A stretch of 64,000 bases of DNA, taken from contig CAUEEP010000888.1 of NCBI GenBank assembly GCA_958450365.1, positions 567,501 through 631,500 on the forward strand, written 5' to 3'. This document shows positions 21,521 to 32,254 of the stretch, piece by piece. A model generated the notes under the pieces. It had not been told where the DNA came from. It did not search any database and saw nothing but the letters and a program-made list of their open reading frames with translations. Each line of letters opens with the position of its first letter. Position 1 is the first letter of the stretch. This stretch comes from Mesorhabditis belari. Its lineage: Eukaryota > Nematoda > Chromadorea > Rhabditida > Rhabditidae. A program made the position numbers and the translations under genes.

Positions 21521-23638
21521 TTGGCATTGTGTCAGCGAAACGGGCACAATCCCGGGCATTTTGATCAATCGAATCGTTTCTTCCATAGCGACGGGAATCT
21601 TTTATGCAATGCAGCTCTTTCTTCACTGTCTCTCCCTGAATCGGTACTTCTATTATGCCCATTTAGCATTTTCCGTTCTATTTTGATTTCAAGATTACAT
21701 AATTCAAAAGCAAAAAGCCAGAAATAATGTTTTTTTTTTATAGCATATTTGCCGTATTTTTCATCGGATCTTATTATAAACAAGCCGAGATTCTATTAAT
21801 TCCTTATACAATCGGCTGTTTCATCATCCCGAATGTCTACTATTTCCTTGGAATTGGAGACTGTATGTGTTTGAAAGTAGAAAAAAAAGCTGAAATAGCT
21901 ATTTAAAGTGAAAAGTGATGCGGAAACGATATGCTATGCTGGCCCGTTTTTCTCACCAGCTGACTGGTTTATGAAAGGCTTTTACTCGATCAGTCCGTTC
22001 TTCAACTATATTAGCTACACCATTGATTATATTGTTTTCGGGTTCACTGTTTTGGCACTTGTTTTGGATATGATTGTGATTGTTAAGATTCGGTTCGCGG
22101 TAAGCAGGAAACCGAATTTTGATGAAAGCTCATTTTCAGGTTGGCATATCAAATAAAAGACGACGAGCCGATATCCGTCTGCTAATAATGGTAAGTTAAA
22201 AAGCTGGCTTGTTTCAAATGTTTCGCAACTCGAGATGGACTTAAGATCTAATAGTTTACAGAGAACAGAGCTCTGTAAATTTTAAAAACCTCAACAAAAC
22301 CAGTAAACAATCATTTACTTTCAGATGCTTATCACAGGATCAATTTGGATGTGGGATGACATCATTCACATCTTCGTCAAACCGATTTTTGTTGACTATT
22401 GGCGCTTCTTTTTCACACGCGGCGAGCCGTTTCTCGGACATTGTGTGCTGAGGTTTGCAAGGCTACCGCAAAAGTTCTAATAGAAGACCAGTCTCCAATA
22501 GAAGACCAGTCTCCAATAGAAGATGATTCTCCAATAGAAGACCAGTCTCTAATAGAAGCCTAGTCTCTAATAGAAGATCAGTTTCTAATAGAAGACCAGT
22601 CTCTAATAGAAGACCAGTCTCTAATAGAAGACCAGTCTCTAATAGAAGACCAGTCTCTAATAGAAGACCAGTCTCTAATAGAAGACCAGTCTCTAATAGA
22701 AGACCAGTCTCTAATAGAAGACCAGTCTCTAATAGAAGACCAGTCTCTAATAGAAGACCAGTCTCTAATAGAAGACCAGTCTCTAATAGAAGACCAGTCT
22801 CTAATAGAAGACCAGTCTCTAATAGAAGACCAGTCTCTAATAGAAGACCACCCTCCTGACCTCCTGAAATCGGGACTTTTTGAAACTTCTTTTTAGGTAG
22901 AATGGTAGATTTAGGTCCAGATAGAAGTATTTTAGCTTAAGCAGTAAAATTCAAAACATGATTTTTGAAAAAATAAAAAAATAATTTTTTTTAAATTTCA
23001 TGTGGGGATTTTTTTTGATTTTGACCACATGGATTTTTTGGAAGATTCGCTATGGAATCCGGACCCGAAAGCGTATCAAAATTGGTATCAAAATGATCTT
23101 TGTACACGTCCACGCAAAAGCTATCGTTTTTGAGGGCGCAATCTTTTGACCACGCTGAAAACGAGCCGCCGAAAACTAGTCACTGCGAGCGAGTTGCTTG
23201 TAAAAGTGCGATTTTTTCGATAAAACGCGATTTTAAAAAATCGAGTCAGACGGATTTCGATAATTTCTTCACAATTCGATTCAGCACAATTTTCTGCGTC
23301 GAATGGATAATCTAACGTGAAATTCTGATAGAGAACGTTTTTTTTGCCTTATTTCGCGCAGATCTGGGTCCGGGTAAAAAAATAATTTGACTTTTAAGCA
23401 TGTTTTTCGTACGTTTTATGCTAAGGGGTATCGTTTAAAATAGTTTTTAACAATTTTTAATTTTTTCATTCATGTAGGGACCTTTATCTACTTTTTTGAC
23501 CGGCCAATTTTAGGGGTTTGAAAATTAGAAGGCCATATTCTTCTTTTAGAATTTTTACGGTATGTTAATCTCGCTTTTTAGTATAATACTAACTCCATTT
23601 TTTGTAGGAAGAAGTTTTTGGTAGTAGTCAATGAGTAA
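21521..23638 (+). CDS. Serpentine chemoreceptor, srx/srsx-like, 5' end missing
   Basis: Seven-helix receptor of nematode sensory neurons. Exons (plus): 21521-about 21665, 21744-21862, 21909-22099, 22140-22190, 22325-22452, 23608-23638. Visible: TM segment with LFLHCLSLNRYFYY (srx-type NR after helix 3), helix IPYTIGCFIIPNVYYF, extracellular AETICYAGPFFSPADWF, helix IDYIVFGFTVLALVLDMIVI, a basic loop (GISNKRRRADIRLL), helix 7, and a short tail RKKFLVVVNE. The last five exons join in phase. The first exon does not join the second cleanly, and the Tc1 fragment ending at 21469 lies where upstream exons should be, so the gene may be truncated. The last intron carries the 22464-23562 element. Confidence 0.75.
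22464..23562. mobile_element. TACCGTAA element, long form with minisatellite
   Basis: Ends TACCGCAAAAGTTCTAATAG (22464) and the complement of a similar sequence (to 23562). It is the same family as 17211-17648 but about 1.1 kb, because one arm is expanded into a tandem array. It lies wholly within the last intron of the serpentine receptor gene. Confidence 0.8.
22478..22852 (+). repeat. 18-bp minisatellite, about 20 copies
   Basis: Unit CTCTAATAGAAGACCAGT repeated head to tail. The first few copies vary (TCCAATAG, GATGATT, GCCTAG); the later copies are almost identical, which suggests recent unequal expansion towards the 3' side. Confidence 0.95.
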
Positions 23639-24381
23639 ATAGATGTGAACTCATCATAAGAGTGATCGAGTGTGTTCAGTCTTATCACCATTCTCTTCCA
23701 CCTTCCTTCTCGAAGTGATCAAAGAGTGACACAAGTTTCAACTCTTTCCGCACATAGTAAAGCCACAAGACAGTAATATTTGTTGATATCTGGTTTCGTT
23801 TTTAGTTTTATTTATCACATTTTTTCATAAACATGATAAATCGTTTAATTGCGTGAATTTTGAAGACAAACAAGACATATTCTATTTTTTTTTAAACTTT
23901 TAATGCTCAAAAACTTTTTTGTTTGAAGTTTTGAGTCTAGTAGACTCCACTAGTCTATTTTCTCTCAAAAACCTCTCTTCTGTGCACTTATTTCAGTTAG
24001 ACTACCGTAATTAAACCCTCAGTTTTCAATAAACTTAAAGTAAGTCAAAAAAAGAGTGACTTGTTTTTAAGAATTCTTTCAAAGAATATCTTTTCTATCA
24101 AAGAATTCTATCAAAGAATACCAAAGAATATTAGAACAATGTAAATAACCCTCAAAGTCAGCAGTAAACCAATTGGAAACATTTCATTTGAATGATATAC
24201 TTAGTATTGCTTCTTTTTAGACAAATAGATTTTGAAGTTTTGAATCTAGTAGACTCAACTAGAGTCTATTTTAAATGTAATTTAGTTAATTTATATCCGT
24301 TATAGCCATGTTTCAAACTGGTCATAGACTATGTAATTCGGTCAGCAGTTAAGTATTCTATTAGCCTAACTTAGTAGTTAT
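23639..24381. other. No recognised gene
   Basis: Probable 3' flank of the receptor. A partly palindromic motif recurs at about 23925 and 24232 (GAAGTTTTGA, then TCTAGTAGACTC and CTAGTCTATTTT). No exon recognised. Confidence 0.35.
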
Positions 24382-24790
24382 CGTGAGCCAGTTCAGCCAG
24401 ATAGCCGCCTTGACTGCCTTTGGCAAGCTTACCTTGGCCAGAATTATTTTTTATTCTAGCCCTTTTAATAGATTTAATGAAAGATTTGCTACGCACCACG
24501 CCCCTTTGCCATTGGCAATTCAACTTTGAGCTCAAATATCTTGGTGTTGGGCTATCTAATTTAGATAGTTTTGAGACCAATCGACAGAGAAAGACTTGGC
24601 GCATCGAATAACCCCAAGAAGATTTAAATTAAACAACCTAAGCCTAAGATATTTGTGCTCAAAGTGGATTGCTAATGGCAAAAGGAGCGCGGCGCGTATC
24701 GAATGTCTGACAACTCTTTTAATATCACAAGCAAGTCCAACCTTTAACCTGGTGCCCCATTGGCGATAGTGAGCTCGGTCGGCGATGTGG
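24382..24790. mobile_element. Foldback inverted-repeat element
   Basis: Arms of roughly 150 bp (about 24415-24565 and 24610-24750) are inverted copies with about 80 percent identity by eye: CTTTGCCATTGGCAATTCAA versus the complement of GGATTGCTAATGGCAAAAGG, and GAGCTCAAATATCTTGG versus the complement of CTAAGATATTTGTGCTC. No ORF. Confidence 0.65.
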
Positions 24791-24796
24791 TTATCA

Positions 24797-25177
24797 AGTA
24801 CCTTATCGACAATGCGCGTCCGCACACGGCAAAGATCACTCCATAAAAAAACTGAGGGGTTGGGCTGGGAGTCTCTCCCACATCCGCCATACAGTCCAAA
24901 CTTAGCTCCATCAGATTTCCATTTGTTCCGTTCAATGCAACATCAATTGACTGACAAAAAGTTTAAGAACCTCGGTGAGACCAAAATTTGGGTAACGCAA
25001 TATTTCGACTCGCATCCGCCCGCTTTCTTCGACAAGGGACTCCCAGATTTAAAGCAAAGATGGAGAAAGGTCATTGACAATAATGGTGAATCTATCTTGG
25101 AGTGATTGTGTTTTACGTTGAAAATAAATTATTAATAAAGTTTGCTTAAAACGGACATTTCATGGTTGCCAACCTAA
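24797..25177 (+). mobile_element. Mariner, 3' fragment
   Basis: Begins inside the transposase at the second Asp region (degraded NARPHTAKIT), continues through SPNLAPSDFHLFRSM (third Asp kept) to GESILE and TGA at 25105. It ends in a right terminal repeat (TTGCCAACCTAA, to 25177). The 5' two thirds are missing. Confidence 0.9.
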
Positions 25178-25598
25178 GGTTCAACGTGCTGCGAAGTTAT
25201 TGTAATAGTACCATGAGTCCACTAAAATGATTTCCAATTGTTAGATAGTAGCAATAACTTTTGTATCCTTTTTCTCATTTTCGCATATTATTGGTTCAAC
25301 CGATGCTCGACAGGGCCCAAATGTTGTCCATCAATGGTGTAATTTTGTGGTTAATCGTTTGACTAACATGAAAAAAGGTTCAAGGTTTATGAGGGCTACA
25401 GATTGCTCTGTGAAAAATCATTCTAGGGTCGAACTCTTATTCAGATATTGCGTATTTTTCATGACAAAAAATATGGCGTTGGTCATTTGATCGTTTTGAA
25501 ACGCCCGCATTTTGATGAAAAGATAAGAAAGGGTGATGTGTCATAGAGAGTATTTATTTGTGTAGCGGCTTTTTTTCTCTTTTGAACAGAGCTGTGGG
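25178..25598. other. Upstream flank of the His/Gly-rich gene
   Basis: AT-rich, no exon or repeat recognised. It precedes a clear TATA box and so should hold the regulatory region of the gene at 25684. Confidence 0.4.
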
Positions 25599-25606
25599 TA
25601 TAAAAG
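25599..25606 (+). promoter_or_regulatory. TATA box
   Basis: TATAAAAG about 80 bp before the ATG at 25684, preceded by GTGGG and followed by a run that fits transcription starting near 25630. Strong TATA boxes in worms are common for abundant, tissue-restricted or inducible genes. Confidence 0.65.
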
Positions 25607-25683
25607 CGAGGTGCTTTCAGTCAAAAATGGAGACGTTCAACTTTCAATTTTATTGATTTCAGCTCTATTTTCGATTTCAAAAG

Positions 25684-26918
25684 ATGGTAAGTCATTTGAA
25701 GCATTTCTAAATTAAATATAATAGTTTAAACCATTAGTTAAACAGATTGTACATGATTGCACAGTACAATAGTTTGAATTGACTACACCTGCGAAAGGTC
25801 TAAAAATTTATGTTTTCAAGATCAACTTTTTAAGCACGGACACGGAGGACACGGAGGACATTATGAAGGCGGCCATGGAGCCTATGAACATCATCAATCC
25901 GGGCATGGAATTGGTCATCATGAATCGGCTGTGAATCACGGATATTCAACTGGTCATGGCTATGCACATGACACTCATTCAAATATGGGTTGGTTTTCTG
26001 TTTCTGTTTTTTGCTAGTCAATCTTTGATTACTTGGCCAAAATCTATCTTAAACCTAATTTGAAGCTACTTCGATTCTTTTTTGGCTTGCCTTTTAGAAT
26101 CAAACTAATAGAATAACATCAAAGTACACTAAAAGACTAGTTGACTAGGCAATCAGATCATTCCATCATTCATCATTCCAATCAATCATTTAGAATCAAA
26201 CTAATATTGGGTTGGGGACTATGACTCGGCGCCAAACTTTAAAGGGACTTTTTGCACACATAAAGCCTTCTTTAAATATACGTTTGGTTTCATCAAAAGG
26301 ATCCACTATTTCTCTACAAAATGACTTTTGAGAGATTCCACAAAGCTTTTCTTTCGTGGAGTTTATGGACTCCCAAACACAGCTAGTCAAAATGGCAAAG
26401 AACCCGACTCATCATTTGAACAGTTTCTTTCACATAAACCTTCTTTGGTGTTTATATAAAAAAGATAGAGCACATTCAATTACTTAAGTTGCCAAATTTG
26501 CAGGAAGATCCCACCAATTGTTTTTTCTAGATGACAGTTTGTAGTTTTTGTGAAAAAATGGCTTTTTCTTGAGCGGAGGCGCTGTTTGAATTTTCTTTTA
26601 AATGTCATTTTGTAGAGAATTAGTTAACCATTCTACTGATATCAAACGCATATTATTTGACGAAGTCTGCTAGAAGTTTTAGACATTTTTTTGATTTTCG
26701 GCGCCGAGTCATAATCCCCAACCCAATAGAATAACATAAAGTACACTAAAAGACTAGTTGACTAGCCAATCAAGTTCATTCCAGGTTACGGTCACAACGG
26801 ATCTCATCATCAACCAGTCTATCCATCTAATGGTCATCATCAAGGTTATTTCGGAGGACATTCAGATCACAATTCAGGCCATTATTCTGGTCATTCGGAC
26901 CATCATGGACACCATTAA
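25684..26918 (+). CDS. His/Gly-rich small protein (96 aa)
   Basis: Exons: 25684-25686 (ATG only), 25835-25988 and 26785-26918, with all phases agreeing. The protein is made of HG, GGH and HH units: HGHGGHGGHYEGGHGAYEHH near the N-terminus and HSGHSDHHGHH-like ends. Roughly a quarter of residues are His and another quarter Gly; Tyr and Ser fill most of the rest. No signal peptide follows from this start; the second exon uses a TTTTTAAG acceptor, and a different first exon remains possible. An AATAAA lies at about 26946. Such composition suggests metal binding, or a cuticle or antimicrobial role, but this is inference. The second intron is lengthened by a MITE. Confidence 0.75.
26096..26772. 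repeat. Direct duplication of about 95 bp, second copy split by a MITE
   Basis: AGAATCAAACTAATAGAATA (26096-26155 context) recurs from about 26191, but there the site CTAATAG is broken by the element 26207-26726, after which GAATAACAT and GACTAGTTGACTAG resume. The first copy therefore serves as the empty site. Confidence 0.8.
26207..26726. mobile_element. MITE with TA target duplication
   Basis: Ends TTGGGTTGGGGACTATGACT and complement; TA at 26205-26206 and 26727-26728. 520 bp, no intact ORF. The GGCGCC palindrome is next to both ends. Confidence 0.9.
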
Positions 26919-27138
26919 AATGATCAATTACCATTGTGTACATAAAAATAAATTTTCAACTCATCTGCTTTCTCTTCACTTAAGCACTATACACTTTTAT
27001 TGATGTTCTTCGTCTTATTGATGCATTATAGAACTTTTATAAAATATTGTGCAAAGTAAATTTAAAATTTTTGAAATTTTATTTTAAATAGCATAAAATA
27101 CAAGACAAGATACTTTAGCTCGCTACTTTCTTAGCTTA

Positions 27139-27537
27139 CAGAGGAACCCTTTGAAGTTACATTTGAGGAGCGACGTGATTCCGAAGTGCAAACACCCCCT
27201 GGTTAAGGCAATCCCGAAACTGCTTTCAAATCCTACCTATCATAAGCCATTTTCGAGATATAAGCCTTTAAAGTTTCGGTCACTTTCACCAAACAGCAAG
27301 CTAGCCTACTTAAAGCCTTGACGCCAGGCCATCGGTTTGCTTCGGTGGCCTAGTGGGGTAGTGTGTGAACTCGCTGAACTCGAATTTGTCTTTTCTCCCC
27401 CCTGGATCGAACCCTCTCGGTGACAAAACTTTTTTGCTTCTTTATTAAGATATAAAAGTTGATTTTTAAGTGTTCTTAACCAGCCTTAACCTCGGAATGA
27501 GATCGCTCCTCAAGTGTAACTTCAAACGGTTCCCCTG
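27139..27537 (+). mobile_element. Inverted-repeat element with tRNA-like core
   Basis: Ends CAGAGGAACCCTTTGAAG and complement (CTTCAAACGGTTCCCCTG), flanked by TTA at 27136-27138 and 27538-27540. The core (about 27345-27430) has a perfect A box TGGCCTAGTGG, a near B box GGATCGAACCC and then a T run (CTTTTTTG). It resembles a Ser/Leu-type tRNA but cannot fold into a full cloverleaf by eye, so it is a tRNA relic or SINE head and not a working tRNA gene. Confidence 0.7.
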
Positions 27538-27593
27538 TTAGATCGAATAACAAAAAAATAACAAACAACAGATGGAGACGTCGATACTCTGAA

Positions 27594-27980
27594 TCAAGCA
27601 TTTCTAGAAAACTCTTGATATTTAAAAGTCAAGCGTTGCTCTCGTTTCTCTTTTTGGAAAAGCCTCATTTTCTCTCTGATGACTTTGACGAACTTCTGGT
27701 GTCCACGACGACGAGTAATCTTTGAAACACTTGCAAAATACTCAAGAATCTTTTTGAATAAATGGTTTTTGGCTAGAGAAGACTCTTTATAGAAATAAAA
27801 TATCCCATTGAAACGATTTCTCTGAGTCCAGTCGAGAAGCGAAACAATTATCGTGCGGCGAAACATCGTCGCATCGTCTTTTTTGAAGACTCCACGTCAA
27901 TGACGGCTTGACAACGGCAAGGAAGTGAATCGCTTGCTGACATCGCTCGTCCAAATCCTTAGATCGCTTACGCTTTCTCA
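27594..27980 (-). other. Unrecognised basic ORFs
   Basis: Two overlapping minus-strand frames (MRKRKRSKDLDERCQQAIHF at about 27980, and a lysine/arginine-rich 90-residue frame ending at 27594). They might be a decayed gene or part of the adjacent pogo-like remnant. No motif recognised. Confidence 0.25.
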
Positions 27981-28099
27981 TGACTAAATTAAGCAAAATT
28001 AACTATTAAAATAAGTCAATAATAAAGAGAAGACATAAAACAACAAATATGCCTAAGTATTTTCTGAAGATAGACACCAATGGAGGTATTATTCATCCA

Positions 28100-28945
28100 G
28101 GCCGATCCCCCCCCCCCCGACTCGAGTTTTTTGTGAAACTTGGCGATAATTTTTCGATCAGGACAAACTCAATTTATCAAAACAAAAGGCTTGCATTTAA
28201 AACCACCATCAGTCAGCATCACCGAGATTCTCATCTTGCCGTGGCCTGTTGAAAGAACAGAAGCTTCTTTGGATCCTTTTCCCGCAATCGTTAAACTGTT
28301 CGAAGCATCAAGAAAGATTCCCGTCTTATCGCAAGCAAAGATCGAGACATAATTGCTGTCCTTGCGCATCTTTGCCATCTAGAGAATGTAGTCGACCAGC
28401 GAATTGACGTACTCTTTTGGGCTTTTTGGCAAACTGTTGTCGAGCGGCGAGTTGGCGAGTGTCGGGATATTAACTTTTCTAAAAACATCACCCCCCCCCC
28501 GTCCACATCACGTGTGCTTGTGCTTGGAACATCGAGCGTGTGATCCATGTTTCCTTCGCTCTTCACGGATCCACCCGGCCAGTTTCTTATCAAGATCCAA
28601 ATCATTGAGATTCCGTCCACTGCCGCCAATCCTTTTTATCTTTCAGCCTAATGCCGCGGTCTGTCTTGTCGAGCAATGCCAAATTTCCATATCGTAGCTG
28701 ATTTATCTTTTGTCTTTTATCCTTATCTCGAATCTTTTGCCGAATCGATCGCTTTCACCTTTGTTTCAACATCAAAACACCGCATCTTCTTTGCAATCGG
28801 TGCATCCGGTTTGTTCGAAAGCTCCTCAGCATCATCGTTGATCGAGTTCGCCTCCTTGAAGAGTTCCTCGCGTTCATCATTTCTCTCGGCAAGCTAGAAA
28901 CTCCTCAAGCCCGTCAAGCGATTTCCCATCGAAGACCATGCCTGA
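28100..28945 (-). pseudogene. Pogo/Tigger-like transposase remnant
   Basis: On the minus strand the order is: an N-terminal basic/acidic region (DEREELFKEANSIND), a CENP-B-type helix-turn-helix (LDKKLAGWIREERRKH), then the DDE domain start (ACDKTGIFLDASNSLTIAGK, STGHGKMRISVML, DGGFKCKPFVLI). Several frameshifts and stops separate these parts. The C-terminal DDE half is missing. Two poly-C runs (about 28110 and 28490) lie inside it. Confidence 0.8.
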
Positions 28946-28969
28946 AAAAAAATTTTTATTTAGGTAATG

Positions 28970-29468
28970 GTCAACGAGATGGTTTAAAAATTATAGAATA
29001 CTAAAATTGTACGTGATGTACGTCTTTCTCAGTTTGAGGTTTGATAATAAGGAAATTTATTGCCATAAGATTTAAAAGAGTTTCTTAAAGGCAAATTTTT
29101 TAATCTCTCAACAAAACCTAGAAAGAATCAACATTGAAAAGGAATCATGAGAAAAATAGCTTTGAAATATTGATGTCGGAAAGTGAAAGATGTTTAGCCA
29201 GCAAGCTGGAACACATTTATTGAATTAGTAAAGAAGCGGGCTACTAAATACCCACAAATGGTAATAAACTTTGCATAAATGCAAATTTGCGTGCAGCACT
29301 ATTAGAGGTGCAGTACTATTTTTTCAATCTATCCCCAGCCCGCAGTATTATTAGAGGCACCGTACTAATAGAGTGAATACGGTAAATTGAGACAGCTATT
29401 TGAAAATGAGAGAAAATTTGAAAAAATCGGATTCGTTTAACCCTATTTTCAAAAAAGCTCGCCGCAAA
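28970..29468. other. No gene recognised; short repeat
   Basis: AT-rich. At 29293-29385 CACTATTAGAGG and ACTAATAGAG motifs recur next to ATACGGTAAAT, which recalls the ends of the TACCGTAA elements. Confidence 0.35.
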
Positions 29469-29560
29469 ATGCTACGCAATCGATCGTTAGCCAAAGAGAT
29501 TTGGTACTATCGATTGACGGGGGACGCAAAGCTCAACTTCATTGCCAAGTTCACCAACAT
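29469..29560 (+). pseudogene. Relic of serpentine receptor exon 1
   Basis: MLRNRSLAKEIWYYRLTG matches the first exon of the receptor copies at 29782, 39335 and 46439 but loses similarity after the first helix start. Confidence 0.7.
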
Positions 29561-30274
29561 TGTCCATTGCTCGAAAAGCTTTTTGAATAATGGCTTCCAT
29601 TTCTTGTTTCTATTTTTGATTTGTTGCATGATTAAGTTTGTTTGCATCATTAAATTCCGTAAAAATTTGTAGTCATTAAAAAAATTTGCTGAAATCGAGT
29701 CAAACGAGTTGAAACACCTGCTTACAAATGGGGTCGAGATTTTGAGAATAGAAGTTATTTTATTCAAAAGCCCTTTACAGAATGTTACCCAATCGATCGT
29801 TGGCCGAAGAGATTTGGTATTATGCATTGGCCGGGGTTTCTATCATTCTCTACATTCTTGTCCTACATACTTTGATTCGTAAACAGAAGAAGAATTATCC
29901 AAAATCTCACCTCTTTTATCTTATTCTCGGAAAAGTTAGTTTAAAACCCAGCCTTAAGCAAAAAGCAGAAAAGTTTTTAGCATTTAATTAAAAATAAATT
30001 CTTTTAACAAATTAAGTCCTATCTAAAACGGAGCCAATTCAGCTTTAAAATTTTTGAATGGAGCCCATTTCTAGACAGCCCTCCTCAGCAAATCCAAGAA
30101 AAATCAAGACCCAAACGAATAATTCTGAATGCGGTTCATTTCTAGACAGCCGTCCTCATGCAAGGAATCGAAATCGCTTTTTGGGAGGTCGGCATTCTTC
30201 TACCATATCTAGCTATTTATTTCCATGGGTTTACGATCGAGCTGGGAATTCCTACTAGCTTCTTTTTAGTATGT

Positions 30275-30414
30275 AGAGTCAAACCTCGTTAGTAAATAGC
30301 TCAAGGGAGATCGGAAAATCTATTTACTATCGAGGATAAATTGAATGTATTTTTATGAAATAAACTAGTAAACCTATTTACTAAAAGGTGTTCTACTAAC
30401 GAGGTTTTACTGTA
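30275..30414. mobile_element. Small MITE in receptor intron 2
   Basis: Inverted ends around AGTCAAACCTCGTTAGTA and its complement (ACGAGGTTTTACTGT). The same element is at the same intron position in copy 2 (about 39832-39950) and copy 3 (about 46886-47045), so it predates the tandem duplications. Confidence 0.75.
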
Positions 30415-30720
30415 AAAGAAATAAACACTAAAAGCTTAGAAAATTTAGCCTATCTGGGTGTTTAATTGGTATTTGCTCGCTAGTACCACGAGTGTTTTTC
30501 TCATTTCTCGATATACTTTGTTGAGTGCTGGGAAAGTCGGGTTAGTTAAAAATGATACATACCGTAAATGCTGCTACATAATAGAACGTTCTATGTTTTC
30601 ATATCTCTCGGAGAGTCACCTTTAATATGACTGATCAGAAAGACTCATGTATAAATCCCAATCCTAGGACAAATTAATGACCTAATAAGTCATTGATTTG
30701 ATATCAGATATTTAGCTTAA

Positions 30721-31564
30721 AGGGGGGCATTAATCGCGGCCGGGTAACCATAAAAATTTTTTTTACGGCAACCACCTGTTTTTTTTATTTTACTATCGCT
30801 GATTTTATTATAAAAAGAATAAAAATCACCCGGCTAGAGTGATTTGATGGGTTTACAAATTTTTGGAGACGCTGCAAGGCTCGCGTAGTTCATCTACAAG
30901 GTCAGTGCGAAAGTAAAGCAAAAGTCAGGCATTATGTTTTCTTTTTGTTTTCTTTAGACTTTCGATCTACACTTTTGGTTTTTTACATCTCTAGATGCCT
31001 TTTTCCAGATGGAGATTTTATGTTTAGATAATGCAAAAGGCCATCAAAACACCCTAAGCTATCTATTAGAGTGTGTTCCTCTCGAGTAATGCGTTTTCTA
31101 AAAGGCACCTATTTGAGAAAACTACCGTAGTCAAACCTTCAATTTTCACTCAGTTAGCCCAATTTTTGTATCATTCGATGAGGAATTAAAAGGCTCAGTC
31201 AATGATACCAAAATCTGGCTGATCGAATGTAAACTAACGGTTTGACTACGGTTTTACTAAAATCTCCATCTGGAAAAAGGCATCTAGAGATGTAAAAAAC
31301 CAAAAGTGTAGATCGAAAGTCTAAAGAAAACAAAAAGAAAACATAATGCCTGACTTTTGCTTTACTTTCGCACTTACCTTGTAGATGAACTACGCGAGCC
31401 TTGCAGCGTCTCCAAAAATTTGTAAACCCATCAAATCACTCTAGCCGGGTGATTTTTATTCTTTTTATAATAAAATTAGCGATAGTAAAATAAAAAAACA
31501 GGTGGTTGCCGTAAAAAAATTTTTATGGTCACCCGGCCGCGATTAATACCCCCCCCCCCCCCCT
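30721..31564. mobile_element. TTAA-flanked foldback element, 844 bp
   Basis: Two arms of about 300 bp (30721-31020 and 31261-31564) are nearly identical inverted copies, starting AGGGGGGCATTAATCGCGG. Flanks are TTAA at 30717-30720 and 31565-31568; receptor copy 2 has the empty site AGCTTAATC (TTAA at 40156-40159). The centre has a smaller inverted pair (ACCGTAGTCAAACC). TTAA duplication is the mark of piggyBac-type insertion; there is no transposase. The right end carries a run of about 14 C. Confidence 0.88.
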
Positions 31565-32254
31565 TTAATCTTTAACTTTAAATTTTTTCTAAAAAACGAT
31601 TTACCAGTGAAAATAATAGAAGCAAAAATTTAGATATGTAACTGAATTTTAAGGTCGTCCGGTTATTTTTAACTTTCATTTTAAATCCATTCTCTGTTTA
31701 TGAAAAGAACCGAGAATGCCTTCTTATCAAACAAAAGTTTGAAAGGTCAAAAGTCTTTCTTGTCTGTTTTAGATCTAAAGTGGTTTTAGAAAAAATCAAA
31801 TCTCTTAAGAACCCTTCTCTATTTTTGGGCCTGAAAAATTTTGGGGAATTAAAAAGTGTAAAACCCGGGTCTTTTGGTAGAAGAAATATGGTGTATTGAA
31901 CATTAATTTATCAGGTTTTTTAGAAGCTACACGATTAGTAAAAAGCGTATCAATACCCTCTTTATTTCACTTTACGCGTTTGCTCCCCTGGTATGAATTT
32001 TTCTTTACAAGGCAAATCTCCCGAAAGATGTTGTTGCCTTGGAATATCCAGTAAGTTTAACAAATGACAGTCCAATTTAGTTTCATTGCATTTTAATTAA
32101 ATAAATCTAAGGATAAAAGTAAAACTTTTTTTAAGCCGTGAGTTCAATTTAATGAGTGGACGATTAGCTCTCTGGATCTTCATTCAAATGTTACGAAATA
32201 TGTAGAAAATGATCAATTTGAACGATACATCATTTTTAAGAAAAATGCTTTTTA

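Noticed and set aside
22478..22852. Regular repeats that could suggest a CRISPR array
   Set aside because: The 18-bp units are directly adjacent with no unique spacers, lie in a transposon in an intron of a nematode gene, and no cas-like gene is present.
25835..25950. Alternative frame of the His/Gly exon in phase with acceptor 25820
   Set aside because: It stops after about 38 codons and does not continue into 26785-26918, while the His/Gly frame does so in phase.
27345..27430. Functional tRNA gene
   Set aside because: A and B boxes are present, but acceptor and T stems do not pair well and the segment is inside an inverted-repeat element; treated as a tRNA relic.
31551..31564. Poly-C runs (also near 28110 and 28490) as signals
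   Set aside because: Simple homopolymers prone to slippage or assembly error; no structure beyond that.
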